From assembly GCA_947649645.1 (NCBI GenBank), contig CANSSP010000010.1, positions 1-64,000 of the forward strand: a stretch of DNA of 64,000 bases, in the 5' to 3' direction. Each line of letters opens with the position of its first letter. Position 1 is the stretch's first letter. This DNA is from an uncultured Roseburia sp. (GTDB lineage Bacteria > Bacillota > Clostridia > Lachnospirales > Lachnospiraceae). The notes under the pieces are model-generated. The model had not been told where the DNA came from, searched no databases, and was given only the letters and a program-made list of their open reading frames with translations. Positions 21,501 through 30,330 of this stretch are shown piece by piece. Position numbers and translations under genes: made by a program.

Positions 21501-22731
21501 CCAGTATGCGCATATCGCGAAGAACTGCGTGCCCTGCCCCGCCTTCACACCTCAGCCCGCCGGATACAATCGAAAGGATCGCGTCACAGAAAAACGCTGC
21601 CGTCTCCTCCGTATAGACACCCTCCCGGTAATCCGCCACAAGGTCCAGCCCGCCGCTTTCATTCCAGAACAGATTACATGTCAGATGATTTTGCATCTCG
21701 CCGGCAACGCTGAATCGAACGCTGTAGTTTACTTTTGTCCGGAACACAAAGCGATAAAAATTAAACACATAGTCCGAGACAGAATCCATAGCCGGACTTT
21801 CCTCGCGCAGAACCGACAGAATGCGGTCAAATCCACACCCCTTATGCGCCGACGCCTCCCGCGCGGCATCCTTTACCTTCCTGCACAGCGCAGCAAACGT
21901 ATCCGTCCGCTCCACCGTGACCCTGACCGGGACGAGAAGTGTAAAACACCCCAGTGTATCCATCTCCTCCGGCGTCCGGTTTAACCGTGGCATCAGAAAC
22001 ACCGCATCTCTTTTGTCTGTCGCCTCCGCCAGATAAAACGCAAAAGCAGCGGCAAAAACCGAAGGCACAGAAACGCCCTCCCGCTCCGCGAAAAGCGCCG
22101 TCTGCCGCATCAGATCTTCCGCCACGCTGACATGATAACTTCCATATCCTCCCCCTGCCGTACTTCGCCCAAAAACCGAAGGCTCATAATCCGCGCCCGA
22201 AAAATACTGCCGCCAGAACACATCTTCACCGGCCGCATCCCTGGCCGCAACACCTTCCCGCGCAAAAACGGACGGCCTTATCTTCTTCCCGGCAAACACA
22301 TCCAGGACCCTCTGCACAAACAGGCTCATGCCGTATCCGTCGATGATAATATGGTGAAAACGCACGTACAGAAAGACACCGCCGCCGGAGACCGGAAGCA
22401 CCTGTGCCTGCCAGAGCCTTTGTTCCGGGTCAAATGCAGTCCGGTCAGACGCCTCCATCCGTTCTTCCGCCAGCTCTGCCGTCCCCTCCTTTTCGATGCT
22501 GCACTCACAGCTTCTCTTTCCGCCTAAGACAAGCGTCCACTCCCGTCCGCTTCTGCAAAGGGAGGCGGCAAAAATATCCGCGCAGGAAAGCACAGTATCC
22601 GCCGCCTCCTTTACCGCCGCCGGTGTGTGCTCCGGCAGATAAAGTTTCAGAGAAATCGTATTTTTCGCGCTGTTCGGGCAGACCTGCTGAGCCATTGCAA
22701 TTTCTGTCTGGGATAAATTGAGTCTGCTCAT
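18532..22731 (-). CDS. Non-ribosomal peptide synthetase module C-A-PCP-terminal thioester reductase
   Basis: C: RFHHIIIDGYG; A: LAYLIYTSGTTGRPKGVML, YNGYGPTETT; PCP: DDNFFELGGDSLAAA; reductase: NVLLTGVTGYLGIHILIDLL. Confidence 0.95.
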   Translation of the reverse strand: MSRLNLSQTEIAMAQQVCPNSAKNTISLKLYLPEHTPAAVKEAADTVLSCADIFAASLCRSGREWTLVLGGKRSCECSIEKEGTAELAEERMEASDRTAFDPEQRLWQAQVLPVSGGGVFLYVRFHHIIIDGYGMSLFVQRVLDVFAGKKIRPSVFAREGVAARDAAGEDVFWRQYFSGADYEPSVFGRSTAGGGYGSYHVSVAEDLMRQTALFAEREGVSVPSVFAAAFAFYLAEATDKRDAVFLMPRLNRTPEEMDTLGCFTLLVPVRVTVERTDTFAALCRKVKDAAREASAHKGCGFDRILSVLREESPAMDSVSDYVFNFYRFVFRTKVNYSVRFSVAGEMQNHLTCNLFWNESGGLDLVADYREGVYTEETAAFFCDAILSIVSGGLRCEGGAGHAVLRDMRILGKAEYDKVTSVEGKSFPVDGGLTIPSLFSRAASLYGDRPALYAGEASLTFRELYEVSGRIACGLIRRGIRRGDCVAFLLKRDFRLIAAVLGISKAGAAFVPVDPAYPADRISYILENSQAALLISSADVRIAAEYDFIGIDALLKEEAKEELFPEIRQEDLAYLIYTSGTTGRPKGVMLTHRGIANIVHPDNNPFNRDITKNGRGIVAIGSICFDISLFEIFVPLMNGLFVELGSEKAMLDAGELAAHIVRHGADILHCTPSRIAAYLENAAFSGALSGVKAILAAGEVLPEGLAKRLADTYHIRVYNGYGPTETTIGATITGAGDTVSIGRPIANTGVVLLNRGMRPVPCGAAGEICVYGNGVGIGYRNRPKETEEKFIFWNGRRLYRTGDLGRFLEDGRLLYGGRNDRQVKLRGLRIELSEIETVMGAYPGIASCCCLIRKIEKTDHLAGFYTAAKGAEIDAAALREHMKARLTSYMVPDILKELSQMPQTPNGKMDIKALEAESVTYVRAYRRPESEREVLVCDVFQEVLSVRQAGLDDNFFELGGDSLAAASAVLLIGERLGLRENELEFGDLFRYPTPSLLLEKIGKGSGSGEGFDLKSLDYSGFDAWIDAHTAREAGNACLGNVLLTGVTGYLGIHILIDLLGRPGLCGKIICLSRTKKNRTAERRVKSSLFYYAEEDFSDCYGQTWTVVEGDITEPDVFTQGCPFPVDTIINCAADVSHFSYGDHLEQINTAGVRNLIALAKKENALLCQISTISVAGVAEAGAEKNCFSEKDFYIGQKIGNKYIYSKYRAEYEMLRAAVDEGLRIKVMRVGNLQGRIRDGEFQMNLHSNAFTRRFSAYARLGAVPQSFYEGSVNFSPVDETAHRIVTLAATGEETAVFHVYPPTELKLERLIFGLRKLGYPMEVLPDDAFQKLLGEKRQTEEGREQLQGLVTSESAGDCREIPVSQEITDGYIRQMGEDWSVITEEYIDRYLSALNGMDLF

Positions 22732-22748
22732 TTTCTCCTCCCGCGCCT

Positions 22749-23048
22749 CTACTTTTCAACCGTCAGAATATCCGCAAAACCAGTCACCTCAAAAATCTCC
22801 ATAATCGTATCGTTGACATGCGTCACACGCATCTGCCCCTGCTTGTTCATTGTCTTCTGTGCGCCTAAGAGCACGCGCAGCCCCGCCGATGAGAGATAAT
22901 CCAGCGCCTGCATGTCGATTGTCAGGTCTGTGACGCCTCCGATCGAATTTTTTAATGCCGCCTCCAGCTCCGGAGCCGTATTCGTGTCAAGTCTTCCCTC
23001 CAGTGCCAGGCATAAGCTTCCCTGATTTTCTGTTTTCGTGATTTTCAT
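22749..23048 (-). CDS. STAS-domain anti-sigma factor antagonist
   Basis: LEGRLDTNTAPELEAAL...DMQALDYLSSAGLRVLL. Confidence 0.93.
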   Translation of the reverse strand: MKITKTENQGSLCLALEGRLDTNTAPELEAALKNSIGGVTDLTIDMQALDYLSSAGLRVLLGAQKTMNKQGQMRVTHVNDTIMEIFEVTGFADILTVEK

Positions 23049-23134
23049 GTTTTTCCCTCTTTTCTGCGCAGCTTTTATACATCGCCCCGGCAGGGCCGTC
23101 TGCGGTTGCCGCGCGTCCGCAGATATTTGTATGT

Positions 23135-24226
23135 TTACAGACAGATCTTAAGACGGTTAACGCCGTCTTCATAGCTGTGTCCGATCTGTGTCGTCATTCC
23201 CTGTATCATCCGGACGGACAGATCTTCCCCGTCGCTGAACGGCTGAAACGGGGGGCCGCCGTAAGAAAAATACATCTGCGCCAGGTTCTCCCGCTCACTG
23301 TACTCTACATCCAGCGCAATCTCCCCTCCTGCAAAAGGCAGAAGTTTTCCGATCACAACTTCCTCCGAGACAAGCTGCAGTGCGTAAATCTGCCGCTGGG
23401 AAAGCTGCTGCTTTCTGCCAAATTCCTCAAGGCGCGTCATAAACGCCGGAAAGTCAAAATCGCGAGAGATCCCCTCCACATGCAGGATCTTGAGCTGACG
23501 GACAAACACCCGCGTCCGCTCCCTTAAAGGGTGTTCAAAAATCTGCTCCGGCGTGCCGTCCTCATAGATCTCACCCTGGTCCATATAAAAAATCCTCGTG
23601 GACACATCGCGGGCAAACTTCATCTCATGCGTGACGATCATCATCGTCATCCCCTGGCCGGCAAGTCCCCGGATGACGGAGAGCACCTCCCCGACCATAG
23701 TCGGATCCAGCGCCGAGGTCGGCTCGTCAAAAAGAATGATCTCCGGCGACATCGCCACTGTCCGCGCGATCGCCGCCCGCTGCTTCTGCCCGCCGGAGAG
23801 CTCATCCGGGTAGGACAGCGCCTTATCCGACAGTCCGATGGTGCGCAGCAGCTCCATTCCTTTGTCATACGCCTCCTGCGGACTTCTGCCGAGAAGGTCA
23901 ATCTGCCCCATCATAATGTTTTCAATGATCGTCTTGTGTGCAAACAGGTTGAACGACTGAAATACCATCCCCATTTTCCGCCGGATCTGACTGATGTTGG
24001 TGTTCCTGTCTGTCGTGACGACGCCGTCCACAATGATCTCTCCCCTTGTGGGAACTTCGAGAAGATTGATGCAACGCAGCAGCGTCGACTTTCCGGTGCC
24101 GGACGGGCCGATCACCGATATCACGTCGCCCTTATGGATATCCACGCTGACGTCCTTAAGCGGCGTCACATTGGGATATTCCTTGCGCAGATTCCGAATC
24201 GTTATCAGTGCTCTCTTCTCCATCAC
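23135..24226 (-). CDS. Polar amino-acid type ABC transporter ATPase with C-terminal HATPase/RsbW-like extension
   Basis: GPSGTGKST, LSGGQKQRAAIARTVAMSPEIILFDEPTSALDP, followed by about 115 aa ending ...LSVRMIQGMTTQIGHSYEDGVNRLKICL. Confidence 0.88.
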   Translation of the reverse strand: MMEKRALITIRNLRKEYPNVTPLKDVSVDIHKGDVISVIGPSGTGKSTLLRCINLLEVPTRGEIIVDGVVTTDRNTNISQIRRKMGMVFQSFNLFAHKTIIENIMMGQIDLLGRSPQEAYDKGMELLRTIGLSDKALSYPDELSGGQKQRAAIARTVAMSPEIILFDEPTSALDPTMVGEVLSVIRGLAGQGMTMMIVTHEMKFARDVSTRIFYMDQGEIYEDGTPEQIFEHPLRERTRVFVRQLKILHVEGISRDFDFPAFMTRLEEFGRKQQLSQRQIYALQLVSEEVVIGKLLPFAGGEIALDVEYSERENLAQMYFSYGGPPFQPFSDGEDLSVRMIQGMTTQIGHSYEDGVNRLKICL

Positions 24227-26481
24227 ATCACAACCCCCTTTACCGTCCGTTTTCTCCGCTTCGGATCTGTTTTCTGCTCCGCCAGGGAGAGCACCGCCGT
24301 CATCGCATTGGCGACGACAAAATAAATCACGGCAGTGACGATCAGTGGGAAAAATGCCTCCATCGTCCGCGAACGGATGATATCCGATACTTTCGTCAGA
24401 TCCTGTACGGCAATATAGCCGACCACCGATGTCATCTTAACCATAGAGATAAATTCCCCTTTCAGAACCGGAAGAAAGTTTCTGGCCGCCTGCGGGAATA
24501 CGATCTTAAAAAAGGTCTGCACCTTCGTATAGCCCATGGCAAGCGCCGCCTCGCTCTGTCCCTTATCCACCGTCGCGATGCCCGACCGCATCATCTCGGA
24601 GCTGTAAGCCCCGAAATTGACGGAAAAACCGATGATCGCCACCGCGATTCCGGGAACGGAAACCGAACCGAAGATCACATAATAAAGGATCATCAGAAAG
24701 ACGACGATCGGCGTCCCCTGAATCAGCCGGACAAAACCTGCGCAAAGCCACGACAGCACTTTCCGGTTCGTCCGCCGCAGCAGGCAAAGCGCAAAACCAA
24801 GAACCAGGCCGAAAATCCCCGAAAACACGGAGATAAATACCGTGACGCCAAGTCCCTGCAGAATCAGCTTCCATCTGCCCTCCACAAGAAATGTGCTCTG
24901 AAAGCTCTCCTTAAGGCCGTCGGCAAAACTGCTCGCGGCCTCCCCTCCCGTCTCTTCGCGAACGACCAGCATCAGAGCCGCCTCGTAATGCGTATCCGAG
25001 AAATCAACCCGCTTCATCCGTTCTTTGGTGATCGACATACACCCGCTCGCCACGTCCGCCTTTCCGCTCTCAAGAGCAGCGATCAGCGAGTTAAACTCAC
25101 AGGACGTCATCTCCACCTTCATGTCCAGCTCCCGCGCAATCAGAAGCACCAGGTCGGGCTCAAGCCCCAGGGGTTCTCCGCCGCCTCCCACATAACCCAT
25201 CGGTTCGTGCAGGTCATCGTAATAATAACGTATGGTTCCGTTTGTCCCCGCCTGATCCTGGGCGGTCAGCACCTTTATGGAATCGTCCGCCCCGAGCCAT
25301 TTTTCCTTCAACGCCGCAAGCGTCCCGTCCTCCTTAAACCGTGCGATAACCGTGTTAAACTGATCCCTTAAACGGCTGTTTTTTGGAAAGGCGTACCCAT
25401 ACTCGTCCGGCACCACCGGCTCGTCAAAAACCTTGATTCCTTCGTTTTTTGCCACCGCGAGCCGTGCTACCGGCTCGTCAAACGTAGCCGCATCGATGCG
25501 TCCCGTCTTCAGGGCCGCGATGACATCGGCCAGCGACTGAAAATAAGAAAAATCATCTGCATCGTCAACAGCCCCCTGTACGAGTCTGTCAGCCATCCCG
25601 CCGCTGATCGTGCCGAAACGTGCGCCTTCAAAATCGGACAATGTGCGGTACTCCCGCGCCGGTTCTCTCTCCCCTTCATCCGCAGCGACCATCACGGCCG
25701 TAACAGAAGGGTAAATGCAGTCCGAAAAGGAGATGCGCGCGCGCCGCTCCTCGGTCACATTGAGATTGGCCATAATACAATCGATCTCGCCCGTCTCCGC
25801 CGCCGCGATCAGCCCGCCGTAATCATATGTCCTGATCTCTGCCCTGGCGTTCATCCACGCGGCAAAGCGGTAAATCATCTCAACGTCATACCCCGTCAGC
25901 GTCGTCCCCTCATAGTAACTGAACGGTTCCAGCAGGCCCGTCGTCCCCACCTTGATCGTAAGCTTAGGATTTTCAGCCTCCGGCAGCTCCGGCATCGTAC
26001 CTGCCGCCGTCGACACCCAGCGTTCATACATATCGTCCAGCGTCCCGTCCGCTTTCAAGTCCGCGAGAAACTGGTTTATTTTTTCCGTCAGCCCGTCGAT
26101 GTCAGACTTCGGTGAGATTCCCACGGCGACGTCGACGCTTTCCCCGAGGTTCTCTTCGAGAATCCGTACGCCCGTCAGCCCGTTTGCAATCGCAAATTCC
26201 ATCATCACGCGGTCATAGACGAACGCGTCCAGTTTGCCCTGCGAGACGGCCAGACAGGCCGTCACACTGTCGCCGAAAGACTTTAATTCCGCCTCGCTCA
26301 GGCACTCCTCTGCCACATACATCCCAGCCGCGCCCTCCGGCACGCCGACTGTATATTTTGCATCATTTAACTGCTCTGCGGAGGTGATTTTCTCTCTCTC
26401 CTGTTTTCCGCAGCCGCCAAGGCACACCGTCCACAAAAAGAAAAACACAAACACCGCAGCTGCTTTTTTCCTTGTTCTCAT
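24223..26481 (-). CDS. Fused solute-binding (SBP_bac_3-like) segments and amino-acid ABC permease
   Basis: Signal peptide/lipobox-like N-terminus, SBP segments, then HisM-type permease (GTPIVVFLMILYYVIFGS...EAALAMGYTKVQTFFKIVFPQAARNFLPVL). Confidence 0.88.
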   Translation of the reverse strand: MRTRKKAAAVFVFFFLWTVCLGGCGKQEREKITSAEQLNDAKYTVGVPEGAAGMYVAEECLSEAELKSFGDSVTACLAVSQGKLDAFVYDRVMMEFAIANGLTGVRILEENLGESVDVAVGISPKSDIDGLTEKINQFLADLKADGTLDDMYERWVSTAAGTMPELPEAENPKLTIKVGTTGLLEPFSYYEGTTLTGYDVEMIYRFAAWMNARAEIRTYDYGGLIAAAETGEIDCIMANLNVTEERRARISFSDCIYPSVTAVMVAADEGEREPAREYRTLSDFEGARFGTISGGMADRLVQGAVDDADDFSYFQSLADVIAALKTGRIDAATFDEPVARLAVAKNEGIKVFDEPVVPDEYGYAFPKNSRLRDQFNTVIARFKEDGTLAALKEKWLGADDSIKVLTAQDQAGTNGTIRYYYDDLHEPMGYVGGGGEPLGLEPDLVLLIARELDMKVEMTSCEFNSLIAALESGKADVASGCMSITKERMKRVDFSDTHYEAALMLVVREETGGEAASSFADGLKESFQSTFLVEGRWKLILQGLGVTVFISVFSGIFGLVLGFALCLLRRTNRKVLSWLCAGFVRLIQGTPIVVFLMILYYVIFGSVSVPGIAVAIIGFSVNFGAYSSEMMRSGIATVDKGQSEAALAMGYTKVQTFFKIVFPQAARNFLPVLKGEFISMVKMTSVVGYIAVQDLTKVSDIIRSRTMEAFFPLIVTAVIYFVVANAMTAVLSLAEQKTDPKRRKRTVKGVVM

Positions 26482-26690
26482 CCCTCAATCTCCAATATCC
26501 CTACATTTCGTCCATTATAACAGGTTGCCGCCTTCCTTTCAGGCTTCTGCCATACTTCGCACTTTTTTCGTGATGCTTCGCACTGATATCTGCATGCACG
26601 GCGGCCGGCTGACCCGGCGCGCGGCAGAAAACACACGGTGATACCGGAACCAATGGCACGGACGCATTCCGCGCTCCCGGTAACTGCTCA

Positions 26691-28013
26691 TCAGGCATCC
26701 GCATTCCGCTGCGGAATATTCATCACCAGCCTGAAAACAAACACACCATTATCGTTTCTGAAATCATAGTCCCCGTCAAACTTCTGTGCCGTTCTGATAA
26801 TGCTGAGCACACCGATACCGCCCGTGGCTTCCGGCTTTGGCTGGCCATTTTTTATTTCCGTTTCATACCGGCAGGTATTTCTGCAGGAGATTACCAGTTT
26901 CTTTTTCTTCTCTTTCAGGACCACATGAATAAAACACTCCCTCTCCGGCGACTGTTTTTTCACTTCCATGCAGCCATAAATCGCATTTTCATAAGCATTG
27001 GCCAGTATCGTGACCAGATCGATATTGGGTATCGTCAGATTCCCGCCCAGCTCTACATCCAGCGTGACTCTGATCTGCTCCCTTTTCGCTTTTCTGGTAT
27101 AAGCTGCAAGAAGGTTGTTGACTGCCGTGTTCGCACAGATGGCTTTCGCCGCATTTTCTTCCGTCACTTCCTCATATTCCCTTAGGTACGAAAGCAGCTC
27201 TTCCCACTGCCCCCTGCGCGCAAACTCAGCGACCACCGCATTGTGATGCCTGACATCATGGCGGATCCTCCTTCCGGACTCCACATATTCCTCCAGAATC
27301 TCCATCTGACGCTCCAGCAGCCGGTGATTGAGAATCATAAGCTGGTTTTCCTTCTGATACTCCCGTTCCTTTCCGATGTGCAGATAAAGCCGGAACACCA
27401 GAAGCTGCAGAGAACCGGTGAGGAAAAAATTGATAACAACCTGAAACAGACGGTAAGGCGTCTGGTCTTTGATACTGGGATTTAAAATAAATCCGATCCC
27501 GAAGAGAATACTGATAATCATGACGGTTGCGCTGAACCGATCTACTTCGTTTTCTACGTAATAGCCAAACTCACGGATAGAGACCTTGATCTTTTTTTCT
27601 ATAAAAACCACCATGGCGGCGATCAGGAGAATGCGCGTGACAATATCCACCCACACATTCCCGTCAAAAAAAAGAATGGAAACCTCCAGTCCGCCGATAA
27701 GGAACGCTGCAAGCAGATAAAAGGTAAGCGCAAGTTTATACACAGACAGATAAAAATGATCACTGCTGATACAGACGGAAAAAACACAGAAACAAAAATA
27801 CATTACAAAAGCTACCAGCCGCACACAACTTTCCCGATCGGCCATATACCAGATACACGCGCCGGTAATAAGAAACAGACTGAACGCGCCATATCCGATC
27901 ATCGTCTTTTTTCGATCAAACCTCGATTCGCTCATCAGTAAAAACAAATATATTACGCCTGCAAGACTGATCGCAAACCGGATAAATGCTATATATACCG
28001 GACCACCCAACAT
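26691..28013 (-). CDS. GHKL-domain sensor histidine kinase (AgrC/NatK-like)
   Basis: About 6 TM segments, RRIRHDVRHHNAVV H-box, ILANAYENAIYGC, GGIGVLSI. Confidence 0.85.
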   Translation of the reverse strand: MLGGPVYIAFIRFAISLAGVIYLFLLMSESRFDRKKTMIGYGAFSLFLITGACIWYMADRESCVRLVAFVMYFCFCVFSVCISSDHFYLSVYKLALTFYLLAAFLIGGLEVSILFFDGNVWVDIVTRILLIAAMVVFIEKKIKVSIREFGYYVENEVDRFSATVMIISILFGIGFILNPSIKDQTPYRLFQVVINFFLTGSLQLLVFRLYLHIGKEREYQKENQLMILNHRLLERQMEILEEYVESGRRIRHDVRHHNAVVAEFARRGQWEELLSYLREYEEVTEENAAKAICANTAVNNLLAAYTRKAKREQIRVTLDVELGGNLTIPNIDLVTILANAYENAIYGCMEVKKQSPERECFIHVVLKEKKKKLVISCRNTCRYETEIKNGQPKPEATGGIGVLSIIRTAQKFDGDYDFRNDNGVFVFRLVMNIPQRNADA

Positions 28014-28051
28014 CTTCTCTCACACCTTTCCGATCACACGTCAGTTTCTCC

Positions 28052-28516
28052 CTAAAGCCGTCCCGCGATATCAAGGCCGCTGACGCGATACTGCATGATT
28101 TTTCTTTTAATATCCTCTGTCCGTTTGCGGCTGATAACCTGTTTTTCATAAATATCGTCGAGAAGCAGATCAATGTTTTTCTGCATAACGACAAAAGTCT
28201 TTGCCATATTCTGCATAATATCGATAGCATTTCCCGGATTGTTGCGGACAAATTCCTCCAGAGAATCTTTTGCGATCCGCATCAGAACGACATCATCATA
28301 TGCGACAACCGTATAACTGCAGGGCTGCCCGGACAGCAGCCCCATCTCGCCGAAACATCCGGCCTTTGAATAAATCCCGACTACATGCTCGTCCTTCTCG
28401 CCATACCTCATATAGACGACGACAGACCCCGACAATATTTTATACATCTCATCGCGTACATCTCCCTCGCGCATAATGATTTCATCCGCCCGAAACGTCT
28501 GTATTATACCATTCAT
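28052..28516 (-). CDS. Cyclic nucleotide-binding domain protein without HTH
   Basis: MREGDVRDEMYKILSGSVVVYM...GCFGEMGLLSGQPCSYTVVAYDDVVLMRI. Confidence 0.85.
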   Translation of the reverse strand: MNGIIQTFRADEIIMREGDVRDEMYKILSGSVVVYMRYGEKDEHVVGIYSKAGCFGEMGLLSGQPCSYTVVAYDDVVLMRIAKDSLEEFVRNNPGNAIDIMQNMAKTFVVMQKNIDLLLDDIYEKQVISRKRTEDIKRKIMQYRVSGLDIAGRL

Positions 28517-28539
28517 ATCCTGTTTCCTCCATTTCTATG

Positions 28540-30312
28540 TTATATTCTGATAATCAGATAATTCATATTCATGGTATTTGCGTACGAAACATCCTTCGCC
28601 ATCCCAAGAACCATACGGATTCCCACATTTTCCTCCGGATGTGCGGGATCCATCTCCCAGCTCTTTACCTTTTCCTTTAAGTCGAACCGTCTGCAGTCAT
28701 CCCGCTGGCGCAGCAGAATATCCCCGTCCTTTAACATGACGCGGATGTCGATGCTGTGCGCCCGCCCATCCGAAAAACCGTACTGTACCGTATTTCCCGC
28801 CATCTCCTCAATACACAGTGACAGAAGGTAACTCCGGCGTTTATCTGTCCCGTGCGCCGCACAGAAATCACCGATGCGCACGGAAAGTCCCATAACGTCT
28901 TCCAGATTGTAAACAGAAAGCGCAATGCTGTCCTCCTGCGGTATGTAAAAATCATCCGGCAGAAATAACAGCCGGTCCACTCCCCTGGCCTTTGTATTTC
29001 TCCTCAGCTTTGCGCAGATCAGAAAAATAAAAAGCAGAAGTACCTGCCCGGCCGGAAACGCAGCCCAGACGCCGTCTAAGCCGAACAGATGTGACAGAGA
29101 AATCACACAGGTGACAACACACACCAGCTCGCTCCCGACATTAAACAGATAGGCGCCTGTCTGATTTCCGACTGCCTGCAGATAATTTCCCACAATCAGG
29201 TTTACCGCCGTGAACGGCAGCGAGACGGCATACCACCGGATTGCATCGGCCGCCATCCCTCTGATGAGCGCATCGTCCGGCAGATAGAGTCCGGCGACAA
29301 AAGACGCCGACAAAAATACAACGGCTGCAAGCGCACCGACAAAAAATACGGCATGGCGCAGGGCAATGGCGAGCAGCTTTTTTAAACCGTCCACATCCTG
29401 TTCCCCTGCAAAAATCCCTGCGAGCAGAAGCACTGCGCCTCCGATGCCGCAGGCAGGCGCGCCGACAAAAAATTTGATATTGCTCTGAATGGACATCGCT
29501 GTCATTCCCGCCGTCGCGGCGATCGAAAGAACGACTGCGTTCGTAAAAATCGGTCCCAGCGCCCGGCAGAACATACTTGCCCCCCGCGGCAGTCCGCTCA
29601 GAAGAATCTCCGGCGCCATCCTGAAATCTTCCCTTTTCAGCCTGAATCGAAACATCCTGTCTTTTTTCCTGAAATGTGTGAGTAATACAAGCGCCGCTGC
29701 TGCATAACTGCATGTAGTCCCAAGTCCGATTCCCACGAGCCCCATATCAAGCACCGCCGTAAAGAGCAGATTTGCCCCCGCATCCACTGCCGCGACGATA
29801 AAGCTCGCCAGATTGGCGCGCACAGAATCCCCGTCGAGCTGTACGATCGGTGCCAAAATCACGACAAGCACATTTGCAGGCGTGCCTGCAAACAGGCCGA
29901 TCAGATAATTTCTGGTATAAGGAAGCAGCTCCGCCGAGGTACCGCGCGCGCCCAGAAGATAGGCGGCCGGGCCTGCGAACAGGATTCCGGCCAGGGCAAG
30001 CAGGCCCGAAAAAAGCAGCCCCAGCGCACAGGTCAGCGAAAAAATACGGTTTGCCTCCTCCACTTTTCCGCTTCCCACACTGCGGGCGCACATTGTCTGA
30101 CAGCTCACCATCAGAATCCCGCTGATAATGGCGACAATACTAAAATAAGGTGCCGAGATACCGTACGCGGCCATCTCCACAGGACCCAGAAAACGGCTCG
30201 TCATCAGTCCGTCCACCACACAGGAGACGGCGTTCGCCAGTTCCACCGTCGTCATGACAAGCATCGTGCCCAGAAATTGTTTCTTTGTTATGGAAACATG
30301 CTTTTCCCGCAT
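28540..30312 (-). CDS. MATE family exporter fused to C-terminal RsbW-like HATPase domain
   Basis: MATE transmembrane repeats plus C-terminal LCIEEMAGNTVQYGF and NVGIRMVLGMA. Confidence 0.88.
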   Translation of the reverse strand: MREKHVSITKKQFLGTMLVMTTVELANAVSCVVDGLMTSRFLGPVEMAAYGISAPYFSIVAIISGILMVSCQTMCARSVGSGKVEEANRIFSLTCALGLLFSGLLALAGILFAGPAAYLLGARGTSAELLPYTRNYLIGLFAGTPANVLVVILAPIVQLDGDSVRANLASFIVAAVDAGANLLFTAVLDMGLVGIGLGTTCSYAAAALVLLTHFRKKDRMFRFRLKREDFRMAPEILLSGLPRGASMFCRALGPIFTNAVVLSIAATAGMTAMSIQSNIKFFVGAPACGIGGAVLLLAGIFAGEQDVDGLKKLLAIALRHAVFFVGALAAVVFLSASFVAGLYLPDDALIRGMAADAIRWYAVSLPFTAVNLIVGNYLQAVGNQTGAYLFNVGSELVCVVTCVISLSHLFGLDGVWAAFPAGQVLLLFIFLICAKLRRNTKARGVDRLLFLPDDFYIPQEDSIALSVYNLEDVMGLSVRIGDFCAAHGTDKRRSYLLSLCIEEMAGNTVQYGFSDGRAHSIDIRVMLKDGDILLRQRDDCRRFDLKEKVKSWEMDPAHPEENVGIRMVLGMAKDVSYANTMNMNYLIIRI

Positions 30313-30330
30313 CGCTTCTCCTTTCCGCTG

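Noticed and set aside
18642-22721. Long plus-strand ORFs (up to 413 aa) inside the NRPS region
   Set aside because: Low-complexity Arg/Pro/His-rich antisense translations of the NRPS; not credible proteins.
24208-25371. 387-aa plus-strand ORF
   Set aside because: Antisense to the fused SBP-permease; composition typical of a shadow ORF.
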